Below are positions 61,884-64,000 of a stretch of 64,000 nucleotides of DNA, piece after piece. The notes beneath the pieces were generated by a model. That model made no database searches, was not told where the DNA came from, and saw only the letters and a list, made by a program, of their open reading frames with translations. A program made the translations under genes and the position numbers. Position 1 is the stretch's first letter. Each line of letters opens with the position of its first letter. Source of the DNA: Rhodanobacteraceae bacterium (GTDB lineage: Bacteria > Pseudomonadota > Gammaproteobacteria > Xanthomonadales > Rhodanobacteraceae). Location of the stretch: assembly GCA_004299705.1 (NCBI GenBank), contig SCQS01000078.1, positions 1 to 64,000 of the forward strand, read 5' to 3'.

Positions 61884-62906
61884 TTAGCTTAGACGCGGTA
61901 GCGTTTCGGGCGAGTAAGGGATACTCACATAGTAGCCGTTGCCTTGCTTTTTCGGATAGACGCCGATGCCCTCGTAGATTTGAATGATCAGCTTGATAAG
62001 GCCAGCGTGCCTTTCCACGCCCGCTGCGTGATCGCGAGTATCCCAAAGATTACGCAGTTCAGCTCGAAGCGCCGGGAGCAACGACTGATAGGGCGTTCCT
62101 ATGTGCCCAAGGCAAAGTGCGTCCAAGGGTTGCTTGTCTTCCATTCCGTCCAGATGTCCGAGCAGGTAACCGGCCAATTTGAGTGGTTGGATCAAAGGCA
62201 CTCTGATCTGCGCCATCATCTTTTCAAGGTCACCGTGCAACCTGTATGACCTGATTGGCTCCCTGGTCCGGGAAACAGCCAAAGACGCATCACCTTCGTA
62301 ATTTTTCGCGTAGAGTTTCCTCTGCCTGACTGCGTCGCCAAATCCCGCGGCCAGCCGGCAGGCGAGGTATTCGTCCCAAACGATGAGTGCGGCGTCAAAT
62401 AACGACGCGGTGAACCAATCCGTCTGGTACGGTGCAAGCAGCAGTCCGGGCATGGCTTCGTCGTTCCACTTGAGCCCGGTGACGTGTGCGAATTCGTGCG
62501 CAATGATATTGACCGCCAGCGGATGGCTTTCATGTTCGGGATGAATCAATAGTCCGGCGGTCGGCGCATGAAAGACCACGTGCGACATGAGTTTGCCGCA
62601 CCGTCTGACGGTAAGCGCCTTTCCAACACACAAGAATTCCTCCGTCTTTGTGTAGCCCTTGGCATGGGCGGATTCGTAACCCAGGTCGATGCTCGACAAA
62701 GCGGCGTCAAAATCAAAAGCAACCGTCACGCCGTCCAGGCGCTCAAGATCCATGACGCGCCCGCAATCCATGATTGCTTGGCTCATGGCTGCGCTGAAGC
62801 ATTGCGTTTCCGGATGCCCCGAGGTGAAATCAAGGAGCGTAAGTACCACGTCCTCTGGAACCGTGGAGTAAGGCGACGCTTCGAATCCGTCAAGATCATC
62901 CGGCAT
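61884..62906 (-). CDS. Hypothetical protein with HEFAH zinc-peptidase-like motif
   Basis: A 340-residue protein not assigned to a family. The clearest landmark is NIIAHEFAHVTGLKW (around residue 147), which has the HExxH spacing of zincin peptidases, though the third ligand is not evident. It may be an inactive relative. It lacks a signal peptide. ATG 62906 is chosen; a TTG at 62936 would add ten residues. It heads the right-hand accessory segment, whose codon use is less GC-rich. Confidence 0.6.
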   Translation of the reverse strand: MPDDLDGFEASPYSTVPEDVVLTLLDFTSGHPETQCFSAAMSQAIMDCGRVMDLERLDGVTVAFDFDAALSSIDLGYESAHAKGYTKTEEFLCVGKALTVRRCGKLMSHVVFHAPTAGLLIHPEHESHPLAVNIIAHEFAHVTGLKWNDEAMPGLLLAPYQTDWFTASLFDAALIVWDEYLACRLAAGFGDAVRQRKLYAKNYEGDASLAVSRTREPIRSYRLHGDLEKMMAQIRVPLIQPLKLAGYLLGHLDGMEDKQPLDALCLGHIGTPYQSLLPALRAELRNLWDTRDHAAGVERHAGLIKLIIQIYEGIGVYPKKQGNGYYVSIPYSPETLPRLS

Positions 62907-62968
62907 AGCGGCGGATCCAATCGTTAGGTAGCGCAATTTGTCCCATTACTCGGACTGGTCGATGCAGG

Positions 62969-63172
62969 CTAAGGCTTGCGCCACTTGTCCGGCCGGCCTT
63001 TGTCCGTGTGGCGCACGCGTTCCACCAGGATTTCCGCGCTAGGAGCCATCCCGCGAGCACGTTCGATCGCCTTTTGCTGAGTAGGAAGCACATCGCTTGC
63101 GCGTTCCGAATTGGGGTTGCGGATTGCGTAATCGCCCTCAGGGCGCCGTTCGATAAACAGTTTTCGGCTCAT
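62969..63172 (-). CDS. DUF2188-like small protein
   Basis: A 67-residue protein with the DUF2188-type pattern: a GDYAIRNPNSERASDV stretch, TQQKAIERAR, then EILVERV and a charged end, KGRPDKWRKP. GGGAG precedes ATG 63172. Function unknown; DUF2188 genes are frequent in accessory regions beside plasmid-like and antitoxin-like genes. Confidence 0.65.
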   Translation of the reverse strand: MSRKLFIERRPEGDYAIRNPNSERASDVLPTQQKAIERARGMAPSAEILVERVRHTDKGRPDKWRKP

Positions 63173-63207
63173 TGCAAATCTCCCAAGTGAATGCAGCGGA
63201 GGAAGAG

Positions 63208-63687
63208 TCAAGCCACATGGCGCAACGGCTGCTGCAACTCCATCACGTCCAGGGTGAAGTCCAGCGGCATTTGGATCGACTCTGCGGAGCGGCGCTTGTC
63301 GTTGTACACGTCCACGTCCGTCTTCAGTTGCAGACAATCTCCGACGATCTGCTGTCGGCGCTGCGCGAACGATTTGACGAAGTGCGTATGCGGGGCGCTG
63401 GGATCGTCCAAGTCTGCCCACAACGAGAGCGTCTTGTTGCCGCGCTTTTCCGTCGCGGCATGCTTGGCGCGGTAGCGACGACCGTGCGAATCGACGCGGT
63501 ATTCCTCGCGAAAGACTTGCGCTATGTCCGCGGCGATCGCATCGATGACTGTCGTGACGCTCGGTTTATGCAAGCCGTTGCCATAGGCCCATTCGGCGAC
63601 GGCGTGAGGGTCGAGCAGGCCGTCGAAGCCGACTTCAGCCTTATAGCGCTCGACGTAATCTTTGACTGCGTTGGAATAGCCTGACAT
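63208..63687 (-). CDS. Hypothetical protein, accessory region
   Basis: A 159-residue cytosolic protein, not recognised. It starts with a helical, charged N-terminal part (AVKDYVERYKAEVGFDGL), a basic middle (DSHGRRYRAKHAATEKRGNK) and a C-terminal beta-rich end. AAGGAGC precedes ATG 63687, an excellent site. It is followed 35 bases on by the DUF2188-like gene and overlaps neither neighbour, so it is a real unit with the ImmA-like gene upstream. Confidence 0.7.
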   Translation of the reverse strand: MSGYSNAVKDYVERYKAEVGFDGLLDPHAVAEWAYGNGLHKPSVTTVIDAIAADIAQVFREEYRVDSHGRRYRAKHAATEKRGNKTLSLWADLDDPSAPHTHFVKSFAQRRQQIVGDCLQLKTDVDVYNDKRRSAESIQMPLDFTLDVMELQQPLRHVA

Positions 63688-63698
63688 GTCTTGCTCCT

Positions 63699-64000
63699 TC
63701 AAGCGGTATGGACCACGCCCCAACCATCGGTGCGGGCCGAAGCGGTAATGAACGAACGCACCTTGACTTGATGCTTGCGAAACAGGTCGTAGCGCACCAA
63801 CCGACGCTGCAACTGGCCGACGACCAAACCTGGGTGCACCTGCAGACGTTGGGCAAACCGCAGCACACGTTCTTCCTTGAAGAACGGCGCCACGCGCGCG
63901 ATGAAATTGTCCACCTCGGATGCGTCCACGCAGAAATCGCCCGCTGCGGCATTGGCGACTTTTTCTTCCTCGTTGATCTGATCGTTGGGAACGGATTCAA
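63699..64000 (-). CDS. C-terminal part of an ImmA/IrrE-like or HigA-like protein, cut by the window edge
   Basis: About 100 residues ending at 63699, with the start lying beyond 64000. It contains VANAAAGDFC, EERVLRFAQRLQVHPGLVVGQLQRR and the ending KVRSFITASA. The HPGLVVGQLQ pattern is the C-terminal signature of XRE/ImmA fusion regulators (ImmA/IrrE peptidase with HigA-type antitoxin). The catalytic HExxH is upstream and cannot be seen. It probably controls or belongs to a toxin-antitoxin or phage-related gene set. Confidence 0.6.
   Translation of the reverse strand, partial: ESVPNDQINEEEKVANAAAGDFCVDASEVDNFIARVAPFFKEERVLRFAQRLQVHPGLVVGQLQRRLVRYDLFRKHQVKVRSFITASARTDGWGVVHTA

Overview
The window looks like a stretch of chromosome from a high-GC gammaproteobacterium, most likely a relative of Xanthomonadales/Rhodanobacteraceae. 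This rests on base composition, on gene families such as NrtS, the arsenosugar gene set and full-length ChrB, and on a Fur-box style typical of gammaproteobacteria. The genus is an inference only. No rRNA, tRNA or CRISPR array was recognised. Almost everything recognisable concerns metal and metalloid stress, placed between accessory pieces that differ in base composition from their surroundings.

Layout. 1-4.8 kb: Tn3-family transposase followed by an XRE regulator, a hypothetical gene and an SseB-family gene. 4.9-8.5 kb: a bufferin operon (bufA, bufB, bufC, DoxX) followed by a CMD-family peroxidase-like gene and a small hypothetical gene. 8.6-11.8 kb: a methyltransferase, an NrtS/NlpC-P60-like pair on the minus strand, a PagL-like lipid A deacylase and an ECF sigma factor. 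11.8-20.3 kb: an arsenosugar/arsenic operon (membrane domain-flavoenzyme fusion, arsS, arsM, two glycosyltransferases, Pit, arsC, CMD peroxidase, DUF427). 20.4-24.7 kb: a membrane protein, a second ECF sigma with a membrane partner, a MerA-like flavoprotein and rubredoxin. 24.9-29.2 kb: an extended mercury operon with merR and a textbook mer operator. 29.3-35.9 kb: a dehalogenase, a CMD/AraC pair, MerR-controlled small membrane genes and a remnant resembling the 3' end of guaA. 35.9-40.1 kb: a MerR-type promoter driving a P1B ATPase, an HMA protein and a CcdA-cupredoxin fusion. 40.3-44.7 kb: YncE, an MFS transporter and a chromate operon (chrB, DUF1259). 44.7-47.1 kb: a compact ubiquitin-like conjugation operon. 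47.3-49.4 kb: iron uptake (outer membrane protein, FTR1, cupredoxin) behind a Fur box. 50-61.4 kb: fatty acid desaturase, short CDF, DUF2127, a CzcA/CusA RND efflux system with its two-component regulators, and an EamA transporter with a His-rich tail. 61.5-64 kb: a degraded gene and a hypothetical cluster ending in the C-terminal part of a putative ImmA/IrrE-type regulator cut by the window edge.

How the parts connect. Three places carry the same bipartite motif, TGAATC then CGCCTCTATG, with start-to-start spacing of exactly 21 bases: before bufA, before the PagL-like/ECF sigma pair, and before pit. I read this as one ECF sigma regulon, probably that of the sigma factor at 11281, which would then control itself. 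It would tie copper buffering, envelope lipid A remodelling and phosphate/arsenate handling together. Four MerR-type promoters with 19-base spacers control other metal modules.

The most unusual system is at 44.7-47.1 kb. A 53-residue proline/glycine-rich protein ending in glycine is followed, almost without gaps, by an E2-E1 fusion with a canonical E2 cysteine region and then a JAMM isopeptidase. There is no CD-NTase, so it is not a standard type II CBASS locus. The small protein is a candidate conjugated modifier or target.
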